Part shown: piece by piece, positions 62,860 to 64,000 of the stretch
How positions within the stretch are numbered: position 1 is the stretch's first letter
Layout: each line of letters begins with the position of its first letter
Origin: Pelecanus crispus
Lineage: Eukaryota; Chordata; Aves; Pelecaniformes; Pelecanidae
DNA length: 64,000 nt
Assembly: GCF_030463565.1 (NCBI RefSeq)
Contig: NC_134676.1
Location: forward strand, 188,501 to 252,500
Reading direction: 5' to 3'
Position numbers and translations under genes: made by a program
Notes under the pieces: generated by a model
Told to the model about the DNA's origin: nothing
Seen by the model: only the letters and a program-made list of their open reading frames with translations
Database searches by the model: none

Positions 62860-64000
62860 TTTTTTTCAGGGGCTTGCTCTTGGAGCAGTATTTAACTCAA
62901 TTTTCTAGGAATAACCCTTTATTTTCATTTCTTCCTTTTAAAGTTGGCTGCGTAACAGAGAGGGGCTCTTGTGGTCTTGTTCTGGGTGATGGGGTTGCCA
63001 TTAGTGCTCAGCAGTCAGAGTGCTCATCCAAAGGCTGCCCTCCTTCTGGAAGAGGTGCTAGATCAGGCCAGTTTGCAGGACTTTTCAAATACCAGCAAAG
63101 TGAGGTCTTGGTTTTAGCAGAAGGCGAAAGGGTTGCAGGTTAGAACCATCTCTGCTTGTCCGTATTGTCTCCAGGCTGGGAAAATGATATAAAAGTACCA
63201 CTGAGCAGTCAGACAGCGCTTGCCAGATGGTACGCTTACACAATGACGGGGCGATGGCGCAGGCCGTGCCGCGTCCCGCTGGCACCGGCGCATGGCACAG
63301 CTACAGCTGGCCCGCGGCACTAGCTGGTTGTCAGCCCTTTTGAACAAACGCAGCCTTCTCTAAAATGCAGGAGGGTGGGAATACGGGACCCCACCAGCCA
63401 TGCTGCCCTTCCAGTGCCTCAGAGAGGCAGTAAACTGGGCCAGGGAAGTCTTTGGGCGTAACAAAGTCAGACCGGCTTTGCCAGGCCTGTTTTGAAGTAA
63501 CTCTCTGAGGTAGGAGCACCAATGCCTCATGTATAAACATAATGCTGCATTTTTAGTTTTTAAATTTTGCCGGATAACAAGTTTTATTTAATTTTATGCA
63601 TTCAACTTCAGACTAATGCATGCTCAAGTCTAGCATTCTCTGCTTACATTGGGATTAGCCATCTAACACCTATGATCTCAGTTCTATTAGCCATTTGGGC
63701 AAGTACAGTACAGTTTTGGTAATCAAGGCCAGAGCTGGTCAGATGTAAAAAGTTGATTCTTCCCACAATTCTTGCAATTTATGCATAGTTCTGAAAGTGC
63801 ACGGTGATTATAAAAATCGATTTTGATTTAAGAAAAATGCTTTCTAGGTATTCGTAGTATATCAAAGTAGTTTTGTTGTGATTTGTAATTCTTGCTTTTG
63901 AGTGATACTCTTATTTCAAAAAGAAATTTAAAGTTTCTTGTTTAATCACTAGCAATCCAGGATTACAGAATGTTCTGCTTTTTTTTTTTTTAATAGTAGC
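62860..64000. other. Unassigned intergenic DNA
   Basis: After a T-run at 62,850-62,868 there is a short GC-richer patch near 63,230-63,310, then AT-rich sequence. The start of the expected neighbour CPLX4 was not found. Confidence 0.4.

Noticed and set aside
57259-64000. CPLX4 first exon, expected from mammalian gene order
   Set aside because: No start matching the complexin-4 N-terminus found. It probably lies beyond the window.

Overview
This is vertebrate genomic DNA, almost certainly from a bird. Most dispersed repeats are CR1 LINEs with the avian 3' end (ATTCTATGAT-type termini), there are two solo LTRs of a type common in birds, and the one recognisable gene has vertebrate exon-intron structure. 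There are no prokaryotic operons, CRISPR arrays, plasmids or phages. In human the LMAN1 locus is on 18q21, and that region corresponds to the avian Z chromosome, so a Z origin is likely but not shown by the sequence itself.

Layout. 1-760 is a purine-rich low-complexity tract. 1,480-2,610 is a CpG island with a ZNF143-type promoter motif and two perfect NRF1 palindromes, but no identifiable gene. 2.7-34.8 kb is essentially a gene desert. It holds a solo LTR (6,436-7,009), six CR1 pieces (8.8-9.7, 11.6, 19.7-21.2, 24.7, 30.4-30.8 and 30.9-31.2 kb), a second GC-rich patch (13.6-14.25 kb), and two TAAT-rich non-repetitive stretches that could be conserved regulatory DNA (12.4-12.9 and 25.3-25.9 kb). 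A third CpG island at 34.8-36.25 kb carries the promoter and first exon of LMAN1.

The gene. LMAN1 (ERGIC-53) is complete on the + strand, 35,506-57,258. It has 13 coding exons, a 1,509-nt CDS and 502 residues. All exon phases join cleanly. The protein has a signal peptide, an L-type lectin domain with its calcium and mannose residues intact, a coiled-coil stalk, the two oligomerising cysteines, one transmembrane helix and a KKFF tail. Intron 8 uses a GC donor (GC-AG). Introns 3, 5, 10 and 12 have collected an antisense solo LTR and four CR1 copies, one of them a 2.4-kb antisense CR1 that still shows endonuclease and reverse-transcriptase segments.

Downstream, 57.26-64 kb holds the 3' UTR with several poly(A) signals, then unassigned DNA. 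In 59.5-62.85 kb, protein-like reading frames lie mainly on the minus strand, convergent with LMAN1. I could not identify them.

The items most worth following are the duplicated intronic element with C/D-snoRNA-like boxes in LMAN1 introns 1 and 3, the unexplained minus-strand coding-like segments at 59.5-62.85 kb, the orphan CpG-island promoter at 2 kb, and the GC-AG intron.
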